This document shows, one piece after another, positions 35,461-48,108 of a stretch of DNA of 64,000 nucleotides (the stretch's first letter is position 1; each line of letters begins with the position of its first letter). The position numbers were made by a program, and so were the translations under genes. This DNA comes from Glomus cerebriforme. Lineage: Eukaryota; Glomeromycota; Glomeromycetes; Glomerales; Glomeraceae. The stretch lies in NCBI GenBank assembly GCA_003550305.1, contig QKYT01000094.1, forward strand, positions 148,032-212,031, in the 5' to 3' direction. Below the pieces are notes generated by a model that was not told where the DNA came from, did not search any database, and saw only the letters and a program-made list of their open reading frames with translations.

Positions 35461-38400
35461 TATGTGATATGTTGATGCGCGTACATTCTACATTTCTACC
35501 ATTTTGAAGATCCAGGCCGAAGTTATTAAAGATGTATTTCTGATGAAGATCTTTGAAATATTATCTATATTCTAACATCCTTAAAGCAGGTATATTAATA
35601 TATATTGACGGCTACCATTATTAACCAGTATACATCCTATTAAAGGATTAAACGCAATTACCTAATTTAGTACACTTGACTAAAGAACGTGATCAACATT
35701 ATAGAAACAAAGAAGAAACTTCTTGATTCATCTTATAGTAGTATCCTATATTTATAAAATATAATTTACACTAGTCAATAAAAGTGGTCAAAAGATAAAA
35801 ATAATTACAAATAAATAATAATTATGTGACGTTCAGCAATAAAATTTGAAATTTTATCATCATAATGCATTTATAGATAATAAATACATCAGAATTAGCA
35901 TGGTAAAATATACATCATAACGCTTTATAATAATTATATATAATGCTAACCTTAATTAACTCTTTTAATTCTTTATAAATAATTTTTCAAATGTATCTAT
36001 CCTAAACCCTAAGCCCAGATAAAATAATAAAAGTGAGAAACAATTAAAATCTGTCCTTGTTATTACAATTATATAATAAAATAAAATAATTTTTTTTTTG
36101 CGATCATAATAATTTGATTCATCAATACTTTTTATTAAAATTTCAGAATTTGATAGTACATAAAAAAAATAATAATATCATTTCGCGTTGATAATTATAT
36201 AGTGTAAAATATTTTTGAAGAAATATGTATATATTTAAAACAAATTACTCACCTAGTAATTTAAATCGTGATAAAAGCAAAATATCCACAAGATAGATTT
36301 AGATACGTTCAGGACTCTTCATTTTTTATTCTAACCCATTATTTAACATAATAATAAAAGAGAATAAAAAATAGGATCAATAAATTTTGATTTGAAAAAT
36401 TAAGATCAATAATTATTCATTAGATATAAAGTATCAGAAGCGTGTTGTTTGGCTATACACATTTGTCGTATCCACATGAGAGATAACTCGGCCTGGGGCG
36501 ACATCACATTCATCATTATGATTTATTCATCTTTTGTACTAATGCATACTTTGATGAAGCTGAAAGAAGAGAAAAAAAAAAAAAATTTTTTTCTTACCTA
36601 CTAAATACCAGATCAATAATATTAATAAATAAATACAGCATATGCAAATATAAATCTTGTCTATGCGCTAAGGAATACTTTTTTTGTCAAATGCATGTGA
36701 TGTTGGCCATTTCTTCTTCACCCGACGTTGGAGAGAAAATGCAAGTTTTTGGACCTGGAAAAAAAAAATTAAGTAAATGAAAAATATTAACACGTGAATT
36801 GGAACAATAAACCCACAGAATATAACTTACTTATCTCCGACTTTTAAAGTTTTTTGGTCAACTCAAAAAAAAACTTTGGTTTTGCTTGTGGAGAAATTCA
36901 AAGTCGTTCATTAAGATTTAAGTTTGATTCTCATCACTTTGTAAGTTATACTTCCTAAAACTCATGTATAGCATCATTGCTGCTCCACAAGATAAAAAAA
37001 ATAGCAGTTTCTCGTGAAAAAAAAGATTATCACATAGTAGTGTTACAACAACTGATTATCTGTGGGCTGACAGTGGCGCAACAGGTTTCAACCTATTACT
37101 TATTAGTTTTTTCAGTTTTTTTGTTTGAAAATAATCGGTATACAAAAAAGGCATAGAATACTTACAATTTTTATTATTATATACCTGAAGGACTAGAAAA
37201 ATTTTAGTAAGTGGGGTGCACTAAAGTGGCCGGACCGAACCGGGCCTTGTATCTTGACTTATGAACTAATTATGGGAATTTTAGATAAAAATTAAATACA
37301 TAAAAGATATACTGACTATTTTAACATGGGATGATAATATTTTCAGAGGTGGATTAGTTGATTAAACAAAGTATAAAAATACATGAATTTCAAAACTCTT
37401 TTACTAAATAAATAAATATATACAGTATATATATAAATGAATTAAAGGTAATAAATATTTCTTCTGATATATAAATTAAAGTGATTGGTTTGTGGAATAA
37501 TTTGATTACGGTATAATGACGAAAAATCTGCAAATTTCGAAAATTCAGGAGACTTTGGATGTGCAAACATGTGCCTGATAAACGATAATCCATACAGATA
37601 ACAACAACATTTTTTTGCATTGTCTGTACATACATATATAGATTTGACTGACCGATCAAACTTTGAATTGCTCCCAAGAAAGGAAAAATGAAGCACGAAC
37701 AAAATGGAATTGTTTATATTAGAAAATAAAGGACAAAACTATACAAACGGAATTCAATCCATTATATATTTAATTTAATTGGTTCCATTTTATCTATATA
37801 ATAATAAATATTTATAATTTGAATATTAATAGATCATTATAATAAGAAATTATTAGTATAATTAGAAACAAGTACCAAGTTTACCAAGTTATAGAAAATA
37901 ATTAATATTGTTTTAAACAGTAATGTTTCAAATTTCATTCATTTGAGAAGGAATTCTTTTTGGGTTGAATGGACAAAATGTTATAATTGTAAATGATTGC
38001 AATGAGAACGTTGTGGTCAAGGCCCTTCAGGAGTTTTATTTACATTATGGAATTAAAATCCTGTTTATAATTAGTAGATCATTACTATAATTCATTCATC
38101 CTGATTTTCGGAAATGATTTTCAAATTGTATCACATTTCAACTTTTTTTAATAAAGAATCATTAATCCAAAATAATAAAACAAAATTTCCAAATTTATTT
38201 TGATTTTTCTTATATGAATTTTTTTTTTTCTTCTTTTCCTTTGAGGAAATCAATCCAGATTCGTAACTATCAATAATCGAATACAATACTTTTATTTTAC
38301 AATGCATGAGACAAAGGAGAAAATTAAATGAAATGTTTAAGCCACCAACTACAAATTTGGATATACCGGAGAGAATACTATAATTAATTGAAAGCTTCGG

Positions 38401-39117
38401 GCTTTTCTTGGGCTTTCTTATTAATTTAAATTATTTTAATATTCATTTTTTAATTTGATGTAAAAAAGAAGTTGTGTTACTGTAAATCCTGTCAATCCTA
38501 CCAAATTTGTGTTTATTCTTTCTATTCATAACATAATATGACGTTATGAACAACCGTTAAGCCACAGTTGATTGTTCATTTTAATAACAAATATCAGTTT
38601 AAATATTCACAGAAAAAAAAAAAATATTTTTTTCATGAAAAAAAAATTTCCGGAAAGATTAAAAGAAAATCTTGTATGAGTTTTCTTTTGTTTTTCCTCG
38701 TGCGAATAATATAAATTTTTTCCTTCTAAATAAATTACTTTTTATTTATTTTCATTTATTTATTTTTGTATAATAGGTTTGTTTTTTTTTCTTTTAACTT
38801 TAAAAAGTATACCTCTACTTAAAATATCATTATTCGGAGTATGATTATTAAGATAATTATCTTTTTTAGAAAATATAAATAATTTTTTTTTTCATATAAA
38901 TATTCATACAATTTTTTTTTTTTTATTTATTGTAAATAAACTCTTATTTTGTTCTCCTAATTCCTTTTGACTTCCCTTTCCTTTCCTTTTTTTTTTCTCT
39001 TTCGTATTATCATTTTTCCCAATTTTTCTTAGTTTCCTCTTTCCTTGCTTACGGTTTTTCTTTCCTTTTTTTATATATTTATTTATTTATATATATATAT
39101 ATACAGTAAAAAAAACC
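35461..39117. other. long AT-rich interval
   Basis: No supported gene over 3.6 kb. A short GC-richer patch at 36660-36760 (plus-strand SSSPDVGEKMQVFGPG) could be an exon relic. A segment at 37070-37260 contains CAGTGGCGCAACAGG and GTGGCCGGACCGAACCGGGC, which look like a transposon end, but I see no partner end. The pyrimidine-rich stretch 38930-39100 is the likely leader of the next gene. Confidence 0.4.
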
Positions 39118-40302
39118 ATGTCGTCATCAAATAATAATCGTAATTCATTATCACAATTATATGAAAAATCGTTGAAAAAAGTTTCAGGAGTTTATATTCA
39201 GACAAAACAAAATTCTATAAAATTATTAAGTACATTGAACATTAATATTGCTAACAAATTTAATGAAATAGAACATCAGAAACAAAATAATAATAATAAT
39301 TATTTAGAAAATTGTAATAAAGAAAATAAATATGTAGATTCTAGAACATCTTTCTTGAAGTAAGTTCTGTTAAAAAATTCTTGATTTCTTTTTTTTTTAA
39401 AAAAAGTCTTTACTAATAAATCCTCTTCAACCATTCTTAATTTTATTTTCTTAACTTTTTAGTTCACCTTCACCTACATCATATCAAATAGATAATTTTA
39501 TATCAGAAGTTCCAACTCCATATTATAATATATTGGATGCAACAGAATATTTTAATGATGATGACTACGTATCAAATATAAATAGTCCTACTTCAAATCC
39601 AAATAGTGCATATTTGATGAATAGTCCTAATTGTGCTTATGGTCAATTTCCTCTTTATAGTCCTTCTACAAAAACAAGAAAAGATCCATACAGTCTTAAT
39701 GAAAAAGATTTTTCTGATCAAGAATCTTCTGATGATCAAGATGATTATTTTTCAAGAAAAAAATCAAATTATTCTTCTCAATCATCATCTTCATCCGTTT
39801 CTACTAATTATGGTATTAATGAGTTGGCTTTGACTCCATTAACTAATGATGAAGCTTATGAAATTATTGAAGAAGAAGATAATGGAAATAAAAAACTAAA
39901 AGGAACCCTTTTAAAAAGGAGAAAATCTACTATGAAATCAAATAATAGTCAAAAATCAGATAGAAGTATTAAATCTAATAAATCCATTAATAAATTATCT
40001 TTAAAATTAAGTAAAAATAAGTCATCATCTCCTTCGACACCTGATACAGTTGGAACTATAAACTTTGAAGAATTTATAAGTTCTTTGGATATTAGTGAAG
40101 ATATTGAAGGTAGATTACAATGTAAGTTTAGAAATTATTCACATTTATATGTAAAATACATTATATAATTATTTATTTGATAATTAACTAAATTTCATTT
40201 TTTTATTTCTTTATAGGGCTATTTAGATTTTATGATAATGACGGGGATGGATTTATTACGCGTGGCGAAATGCTTCAAATTATGCACACATTATATAGTT
40301 AA
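39118..40302 (+). CDS. disordered protein with a C-terminal EF-hand
   Basis: Three exons, 39118-39359, 39463-40121 and 40217-40302, in phase and encoding 328 residues. Residues 1-270 are Asn/Ser/Lys-rich and look disordered, with SPT/SPN motifs and basic patches such as KLKGTLLKRRKSTMK. The C-terminus resembles neuronal-calcium-sensor or calcineurin-B proteins: TINFEEFISSLDI, then LQWLFRFYDNDGDGFITRGE. The Ca2+-binding loop D307-N-D-G-D-G-F-I-T-R-G-E318 has every ligand position filled. The protein stops ten residues after this hand, where related sensors continue with another. It could be a calcium-responsive regulator or a truncated member of the family. The third exon is essential to see the EF-hand. 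Confidence 0.75.
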
Positions 40303-40713
40303 CCACACTCAAAAAGGAAAAGAAAAAAAAAACTCATTAACATAGAATTTACTAATAGATCTTTCATTTTTTTGGGGGGGGTTGGTTAAGGGACTCTATT
40401 ATTAGTACATAGAGTAGAATTATTCTAGTACATAAAAAATTTTTTGTAAAAAATAAAATTGTTAAAAAATATTATTTACATAGAAAAATTAATAAATAGC
40501 ATTCAGGTCGTTACACATAACAATATTATAACGTAATCCACTAACTGATATATTGTATCCTTTTACAACAGGATTGTGTGACGTAAATTGTAAAATGTCA
40601 AAGTTCCATTCAGTGTACATTACAACATCATCAATAATAATTCATTTCTGATATTCAGTTGATCATATGATCATTCATTGTTTCATACATATGTAGAAAA
40701 AATTGACTGAAAA

Positions 40714-41303
40714 ATGATTCTCTCACTCTGCCGAAAAAAAAAAATGCCAAGAATAGAATCTCTTCTTCATAAGCTAAAAGAATTGGTTTTTAATAAACTT
40801 TTTGAATTTATATTTCAAAAAATCAAAATATTTTTTGTCTTTTTAATGTTCAGTTTAATTTTCTTTATACTATTTCAACATTCAATATATAACTTGTATC
40901 AAACGCGTAAACAAGTCGAAAACTATGAACAATCATCATTAGCGTTTAAAAGTTTTCGAATAGTTGAATTGCCTATATCTGATCTAAGAATGCCAGTGAA
41001 GCATTCTCCAATAATTAGTTCTTCGGAACTATATAATAAATTAATAAATTTTATTGATAAAGCAAAAATTGTTGATAAAGACCTGCATATATTGCAAACT
41101 AAGACTAAAAGTTTTTTAGATAATTTAATAACTTATATATTGTCTATTTTAAAAATATTGGAAGTTGTTGGTCATGGACATGACGCGAGTGAAGCTTATA
41201 ATCAAACGAAAACTTTTATGGAAAATGAATTAAAAAGAATGATGTTAGTCGGCCAATATGCTATCAGAAGGTAAGAATTTCTTTTTCCTTTTTTTTTTTT
41301 TTT

Positions 41304-41339
<36 letters not shown>

Positions 41340-41839
41340 TATTTATTAAAAAAAAAGAAAAATCCAGTTTAGCAGATTTCGATGAAATATTGATAGAATT
41401 ACATGATTTATCAACTTATGAACTAATACATCATAAAACGGAATATAATAAATTATTGGATGCCTTATGGTCAAGATTAGGTGGAAATAAAAGAATGATA
41501 CGTGAATATGAAGAAAATTTAGAATTGTTGAAAGAATTAGATAAACGACTTCGTATAGTCGTATCGCATATACGAGCTATTTCATATAATTTAGAATCTT
41601 TTCAATTAAATTTAAAAGAATTATATGAATTGGTTACCGTGATTGAAATGCCTATCATTATACATATTGAAATTGTTTGGAAAAGCGTTAGAAGATTAAT
41701 ATCAGAAAATGGTGGTATTCCTTTAATAGGCGTGTTTATAAATTCAATTGAACCGAGTTCTTCGGTACCGGCCATCATTTATAAATTAATAAGTTTGTTT
41801 AATCAAATTGACACATCCTGGATTCATGATGAATTTTAG
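40714..41839 (+). CDS. orphan single-pass membrane protein
   Basis: Two exons, 40714-41270 and 41368-41839, joined across an intron that contains a TTA microsatellite, give 342 residues. A basic N-terminus (CRKKKMPRIESLLHKLKE) precedes one strong membrane helix at about 38-55 (IFFVFLMFSLIFFILF). A long helical, charged domain follows, with coiled-coil character around RMIREYEENLELLKELDKRL. The end contains ENGGIPLIGVFINSIEPSS. I recognise no family; organelle or plasma-membrane location cannot be decided. A second ATG at 40744 is a possible start. The acceptor used (ATCCAG/TTTAGC) is the one that keeps the frame. Confidence 0.6.
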
Positions 41840-42747
41840 TTTAGCACGTCGATTTTACTATACATGGGGGGGTGAATACGACATATCACACCAATTCGAT
41901 ATTAAACTGGTGTAATGTTATTTAATATAAAAAATTGAATCAAGGTGTAATTATTTCATACCATCAGAAATTTTTAGTTCATCCTGTTCTCACCATTATA
42001 CCATCTTAACTGTTAATGCCTAATTGTTAGGAATGATTACGCCCCCATGTATATGTCGATTTAAAGACAATCTAATTGAAACAACTCTAAATGAGTTTGC
42101 AAATAAAAACAATATATATGACAAGCATGTAAATTATAGAAAGAAAAAAAAACAAAAAGAAAAAGAACAAAATAATAACCACAATAATAATCATATTTAC
42201 TCAATAATACGTAATCTAATTTTTTTTTTTGATTAATCAATTTCAAATATAAATAAAATATTTTTTAAATTTTTTAAAATGGAAAGTGTTTAAAAATTTT
42301 GACATTTTTAGGTTGGAAACGGTACCTTAAATATTTAAATACTGATAATTATTAAAAATCACTAATTTTTCTAAGATGAATTATTATTATAATTAATATA
42401 AAACTCTTTCAAGAATTTTTATTAATAATTCATTTTTTGATACAAATATAAATTATCTTTCTTTTACAGTATTTATGTGTTATTGCGCATTAGTAAATGG
42501 CACAATAAATAAAGTGATTAAGTTGATGTAAATAAATTCCTACATACAATAATTACGTATTATCGTATTGTCGATATTGATTTGTCTATCGTTCATACAC
42601 AATTGGAAAATTCAGATTCCCATCAAGTATTTATTCCCCATAAAATGCATGAACTTCAAATAAAAAAAAATTTAAAAATGTAATATCTTGAGAATAATTT
42701 TTAGAATAGGGATAATGGACAGACTTAAATGTTATATCCCTCCATAT
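41840..42747. other. intergenic interval
   Basis: About 0.9 kb without a supported gene. Short open frames at 42024-42246 on both strands are A-rich noise. Confidence 0.45.
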
Positions 42748-42974
42748 GATCTTAATAAGTTAATAATCCAAAGAATTATTTGTTGGTGATGGAATATGCT
42801 GATAGTGGTACTCTTCGAAACTATTTGAAAGAACATTTTGAAAATCTCACTTGGAATGATAAATTTAATTTTGCACTTCAATTTTCTTTAACTTTTACCT
42901 CCGTCTTGACGGATAAAGCAGATGATATATTATTATTTAATACTTTTGAGAGTGTTAATCAATCATTTGACTAA
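42748..42974 (+). pseudogene. protein-kinase fragment (N-lobe hinge and helix D)
   Basis: The frame reads NPKNYLLVMEYADSGTLRNY followed by LKEHFENLTWNDKFNFALQ. This is the hinge (LVMEYADSGTL) and the following helices of a tyrosine-kinase-like catalytic domain. The glycine loop and lysine upstream, and the HRD and DFG motifs downstream, are absent: after FALQ the frame runs into unrelated sequence and stops at 42974. It is a relic. Kinase genes of this form are heavily expanded in arbuscular mycorrhizal fungi, which supports the organism assignment. Confidence 0.75.
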
Positions 42975-43428
42975 CATACGAGTTACCAATTGAGAATTTG
43001 GAGTGATAAGGAAGATTCTGAATTAGAAGATTTCATCTTCTTCATTGAAGTATAAAAGTCCTCCTACAATTAACTGCTCCGCAACCAATTTTTTTTTTCT
43101 TGAATTTTATATTTGTGATAATTTTTTTTTTTTAAGATTAAAAATTTGTTTCTAAAGTTTAATTACACGTTAGGAATATGATTTAAACAATAGATGCAGA
43201 TTTCAATTACGAAATATCTTTAACAATTGAACTTTTGTTCTTGTTTGATAAAAAAATGTCCATAATTCTAATGTATTAAACATTCATTATAGTTGATGAT
43301 TCATCTAGAGTTTAGTGTTCTAATCCGTTTACTTCATTATCCAGATTTTTTTGACGGATATCCTTTATCCGGTTGTAGGATGACGGATAGATTAAATGGA
43401 TCCATAACTGACTCCATATATTATGTTA

Positions 43429-43530
43429 AATTTGCAGCCTTTTGATATAATTCAAACTTATCAATACTGATTCCAATTCCATGTAAATTAACAATGCCTT
43501 TTTCATATGAGAACCACTGCATCATTGTTG
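43429..43530 (-). pseudogene. single Sel1-repeat relic
   Basis: Read leftward, the bases encode FSYEKGIVNLHGIGISIDKF followed by ELYQKAANLT and a stop. The GIGISID...FELYQKAA spacing matches a Sel1 repeat. No adjacent repeat or start survives. It lies on the strand opposite the kinase fragment at 42748-42974, about 450 bases away. Confidence 0.5.
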
Positions 43531-45532
43531 AATATAAATAAATGATAAATGTTACTTGATATGATGAATCTCATATACACGATCCACTAATTTTTTATAT
43601 AAATCCTGGAACAACTTTCTACTATACTTTATATTTCAAAATATAATGAAATTGTTTCTTCTAACTTTTTGTTGGTTCTGGTATCGGTATAACAAGACCA
43701 GATGATAATGATTAGTACAAATGTTTAATATTATAGTTTCTTTATCCAACTGATCCTTCAGTTTCATATTGGGCCACATCGATTATTGCTGCTGACCACT
43801 TGTTGCGTTATTCTAAACTTTTGGTCCTTTTGTTGACTAATGAATCAACACCATCTGATTTATATCGATTATAATACAGTTTACAGTAATATGGTATAAC
43901 CATAATTGCATTACCGTTAAAAGTTTTATAGTTCTATGGTTATTGTTGATGACGGTAACTATAAAAGTATTTAATGGTCCTCTCTTAATTTCTTAATGGT
44001 GTTATCTCTCTTAATAATTTCTTTGAATTCTGTCGCTATTGGTTGTTGTCTCTTTTTGATAATGAAATGATAATTTATGTTATGAGGGTCTACTATTGGC
44101 AAAAGATTTTTGACAAAATTATAAAACCTTTTGCTGCTTCGTATTTCTAATTTTTTAGTCTCTTGGCTTCTATGGTTTCTCTTCCTCCTCTAGTTGTTTA
44201 TTAATTAGTTGTTTATCTTTTTTAGTTTGTAAAGTTCTAGTTCTTTTCCCTCTCCAATGTAATACTCTAGAAGATGAGAAGATTGTATTTTTGAAGTACA
44301 ACTGTTGAGAATATCTATCAACGTTGTTGAAATCTTAATCTTTGATGTTAGCATTAATTTTGCTTAATTGACAAGTCATTTTTTTATAATCAAAATTTTC
44401 TGATGAATTTACTCCGACATGAACCCATGTACAAAAAAAAATTTCTTAATGATGTCCCACTCAAAAATATCTTGACAATAAAATCCTATTGAAAGATTTA
44501 ATAAATACAAAAATACCTAATTTATAATAATAAAAAAAATATCGCTAATGCATAGCATTGTTCTTGCCCACGTTTATAAATAACAAATGTTTATAGTTTA
44601 GAAATCATGTAGATAAAGAAATTGTGATTAAAATTTTCATAAATGAGTAGTAATTTAATTTATTTAATATTGACTTGGATATTATTAAATACCTCTCTCT
44701 CGTGAGAGAGAGATATATATATGAAATTATAATAATCTATGAAAATGGCATCAATTTATCATACCTTAAACGAAAATTTTGCGGGATAAAAAAAAATGAT
44801 TAACTGAAAATAGTCGGTAATGATAAATGATAGATAATGTCGACTGATAATCTGTTAATACTTATGTATATAAGAAATGAATCCCCCAAAAAAATGAATT
44901 AACCCTTCAATAAAAATACTATGATTAAAAAAAGTATCAGTAAAGTTATAAACTTATATGAAATAAAATGTGCATATTATAACCCAACTAAATCTGGGAT
45001 TTAAATCCCAGATTTAACAATCAATGCTTAAATCAATTTTAAGTATTAATTGTTAATTTTTTTAAAAAAATGAACATATATAGACATATAGTAACATGGT
45101 AGTACAACATAACGTTTAACGTTTATCTACAGTATAATAAACGAACGATTAAAAAAAAAAAAAATCAAACCCAATCTGATTCTCTGTTTAACATAATGGG
45201 TCTCGCTATCTTGGCTCGCAAATACCCAAATAATACTTGAACGTATAGTGCTATATTGCTATACTGTTAGCTACTATAGTGTTACGTTTTAACTTTAAAC
45301 TGGGACAGTGTGGTTGATGGTAGAGAGGTATGCAAGTTTTTTTTAATTTTGCGTTTTCTGGCAAATATACTTTTCAGAATTGCACATTATATTATTATTT
45401 ATCGAGAATCTTTTGAGCCAATATATGTTTTTGAACGGTTGTTTATGTTAAACAGATCATTGGATTGGGTGTCTGGTATAAATGGAGTAATGAAATAATA
45501 ATTTTCTTTTTACCTTATATGTTTTCAAAATT
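43531..45532. other. interval of decayed sequence
   Basis: About 2 kb. The minus strand between about 44260 and 43900 shows short open stretches (for example KKRQQPIATEFKEIIKRDN) that may be further debris of the Sel1/kinase relic. A small palindrome, CTCTCTCTCGTGAGAGAGAG, lies at 44692-44711. No intact gene is supported; the frame at 45310-45498 has no ATG or motif worth a call. Confidence 0.4.
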
Positions 45533-45757
45533 TCAATCATTATAGAAATCAAACCCGTTAAAAAATTCGTTTATCGATGGATCCTCTACTATCTGAGGGG
45601 GGAGCCTCGTGATCAGATTCACAAAACCTCTATAAAAACGAAAGCGATTATTAACGAGTCGGGCATGATTTATTCTAAGACCTCTTCTTACAGGTCTGAT
45701 AGGTCTGATAGGTCTATTCCTCCTATTGCCACCTCTCCTCCTTCTATGGACCGTCAT
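45533..45757 (-). CDS. small arginine-rich basic protein, 74 residues
   Basis: Read leftward from the ATG at 45757, which follows an A-rich leader. The N-terminal half is strongly basic, with HRRRRGGNRRNRPIRPIRPV and then RRGLR. The C-terminal half is mixed and less charged (LITRLPPQIVEDPSINEFF). The codon choice is GC-richer than the flanks. It could be a nucleic-acid-binding peptide, a nucleolar targeting piece of a larger lost gene, or a chance frame. There is no signal peptide and no family is recognised. The IRPIRP repeat arises from a duplicated AGACCTATC word. Confidence 0.4.
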   Translation of the reverse strand: MTVHRRRRGGNRRNRPIRPIRPVRRGLRINHARLVNNRFRFYRGFVNLITRLPPQIVEDPSINEFFNGFDFYND

Positions 45758-47021
45758 TATTATTTACTCTTTATTATTTAACAAAATTTTTTTTTTTATT
45801 ATTGTTGAAAAAAAAAATTCAATTACAAAATTCACAATTCTGACAACAAATATTTATATATTTTTTTTTCGACTTCTTAATTGCACATATAACGAATTCT
45901 TATGATATACTTAATCAATTTTTTAACACTTTATTTATTAAATTCAATTCATGGATTGGATAACAAAAAAAAGGCCACAATTTATATTTTTTTTTTCAAA
46001 ACAAAAATTTTTTCTTTGAATAGAACATTCCATACGTTTTCTTTGATCTTAACATTTTTGGTAAATTCTTGGACGAGTCCGACTTATATAATTGGATAAA
46101 GGAGTTTTATAGCAACGTATCAAATATCAATATCTGAAATTCATTCCACAAATAGAGATTTTATGCAATTCTGATAGATATCAGTTCCAAATCAAAAAAG
46201 TTTAAGAATATTTAGAATATTTAGAATATTCCACATGCTTGCTCTCGAATATATTAGAAATCTGAATTCCGTTACGACACACGCCACAACCCGAAATCCT
46301 TGGCGCGCAATGAATTTCTACAAATTTAGTGGATAACTTAAACAGAAGGCGGAATTATTAATAGACTGGTTCTTCCGAACTCCGTATAACGAATTGGATC
46401 ACTGGTATAAGAACATAAAAGAATATAAAAGGACATGCAGATCTGATTACTTTGTCTCTGTTCGGTTTAAAATCTCCGCGCGAATGACAATAAAGATCAC
46501 GTGAAAAGGAGTGTGGTTCTCCGAGTAAGCGGAATATGTTTCATGTATCTTTCTATGTTTAAATGTTTAATAAAAATATTTTGATTTTTATCATACAAAT
46601 AAATTATTATTATTATTTTGATTTTAGAGTTTTAAAGTTCTAACTTGTGTTCATTTATATACATTAACAAATTTTAAAGCACACTTTGCATAGTTTGTAT
46701 AGTCTGTGCACAAACAAATTTTCATGCAAATTTTAATTTACAAAAGATTTTGCATACCGTATTATTATTATTATTATTTTTATTTTTTAGTAATGATTTT
46801 ATGACTAATCGACCATTTAATAGCGCGACTGATGTCACTACTCACTAATCCTTTACGCGTTTCAATATATTCTAGCCTTGTGTAACATGCTACATTTGGA
46901 GTATAAATTTATCATTTATGCTTATCAGAAGTTATAGCATAATGCTGGTAAAAAGCGTAATGCCGCCCACAAACCCATGATTCATTTTCATATGTTTAAG
47001 GTAGCTCATTTTTTACCTTCA
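45758..47021. other. intergenic interval upstream of the P-loop kinase
   Basis: No supported gene. A TCACGTGA palindrome is at 46497-46504, 518 bases before the proposed start of the next gene. The stretch 46250-46510 is GC-richer than its surroundings. Confidence 0.4.
46497..46504. promoter_or_regulatory. TCACGTGA E-box palindrome
   Basis: A perfect octamer of the bHLH-binding type, identical to those at 25950 and 51475. It lies upstream of the P-loop kinase gene. Function is inferred. Confidence 0.35.
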
Positions 47022-48108
47022 ATGGAAAATACATATATTGCTCTCGCTAAATACCTTACGGAAAAAATTTCAAAGTCCGTAAGATATTTATTCGATATAA
47101 GAAGTTATTCAATATTTTTACACATAAAATGAACATTATTTTATATGTAGTCTTTCACCAGAAAAACGGTTACTTCTTGCAATAGCTGGTATTCCAGGAT
47201 CGGGTAAAACTACTTTAACAAAAAAACTTGAAGAATATGTAAATAATTTAGTAGGAAAACAAATTACTATCAGCGTGTCAATGGACGGTTATCATTATCC
47301 AAAAAGAATATTGAATACATTTCCGGTATGAACTTGAAATTTTAAAAGACTGTCGGTTAAAACGGCTTAATGTTTGAATTCATTATTTTATTAATATAAG
47401 AATGTTGAGGAAGCTTATGCTCGACGTGGATCACATTGGACATTTGATGTTGAAGGTAACTTAACATTTAATACACAATTTTTTTGTAGTTATAAAAAGA
47501 TTGATATAGCCCCTATCAATATAATAGTTCGACTAATGTGGTGACCAATATGCAATAGGCTATTACTAACGTTTTCATCATGATATCAACAACATTAAAT
47601 CCCCTAATTGACTAAACAATCATTTTGCATTATTATTTAAAATAAAAAGGATTTTATCAACTTGTCACCAGTATTCGAGATCCAATAAATCATCAAAAAA
47701 TCATATATGCACCTTCATTTGATCATGCCATCGGTGATCCCATTGAAAATGATATAAAGATATTACCAAGGTTTGATATTTTATTCATTTATTTTATTTT
47801 TACCTTTTAATATTAAAATAATTGTATTATATAGTCATCAATTAGTAATTTTTGAGGGACTTTATCTTCATTTGAATAAACCACATATTTGGAAATCGAT
47901 TGCTTTGCAAATGAATGAACTTTGGTTCTTGCAAGTAGACCGTGCAATTGCAAGAAAAAGAATAATTAAAAGACATGTAGAAAGTGGAATTTCTAATGAT
48001 GAAGAAGCAGCATCATATAGAGCAAATAATAATGACTTTGTAAATGCTGATTATATATTAGAGAATAGTATGACACCTACAAGAACTATCAATAGCATCG
48101 AAGATTGA
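47022..48108 (+). CDS. P-loop kinase of the uridine-kinase/Yfh7 type
   Basis: Proposed exons are about 47022-47074, then 47151-47325, 47401-47455, 47650-47770 and 47835-48108, about 225 residues. The Walker A motif is AGIPGSGKTTL. Next come SMDGYHYPK, the substrate-pocket motif of uridine and pantothenate kinase relatives, then ARRGSHWTFD, PSFDHAIGDP, VIFEGLYL (Walker B-like) and a lid region KRIIKRHVESG. Homologues such as yeast Yfh7 phosphorylate an unidentified small molecule. The last four exons join cleanly. The first exon (MENTYIALAKYLTEKIS) is a good protein match to such kinases, but its donor is poor: the strong GTAAGA at 47079 is in the wrong phase and the in-phase GTCCGT at 47075 is weak. 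An earlier in-frame ATG exists at 46992. Confidence 0.82.

Noticed and set aside
36003..36013. CTAAACCCTAAG, resembling a telomere repeat
   Set aside because: It occurs as about one and a half units only, inside ordinary A/T sequence.
37072..37255. CAGTGGCGCAACAGG and a nearby GC-rich word, as a possible transposon
   Set aside because: No inverted partner end or target duplication is visible, so I did not call an element.
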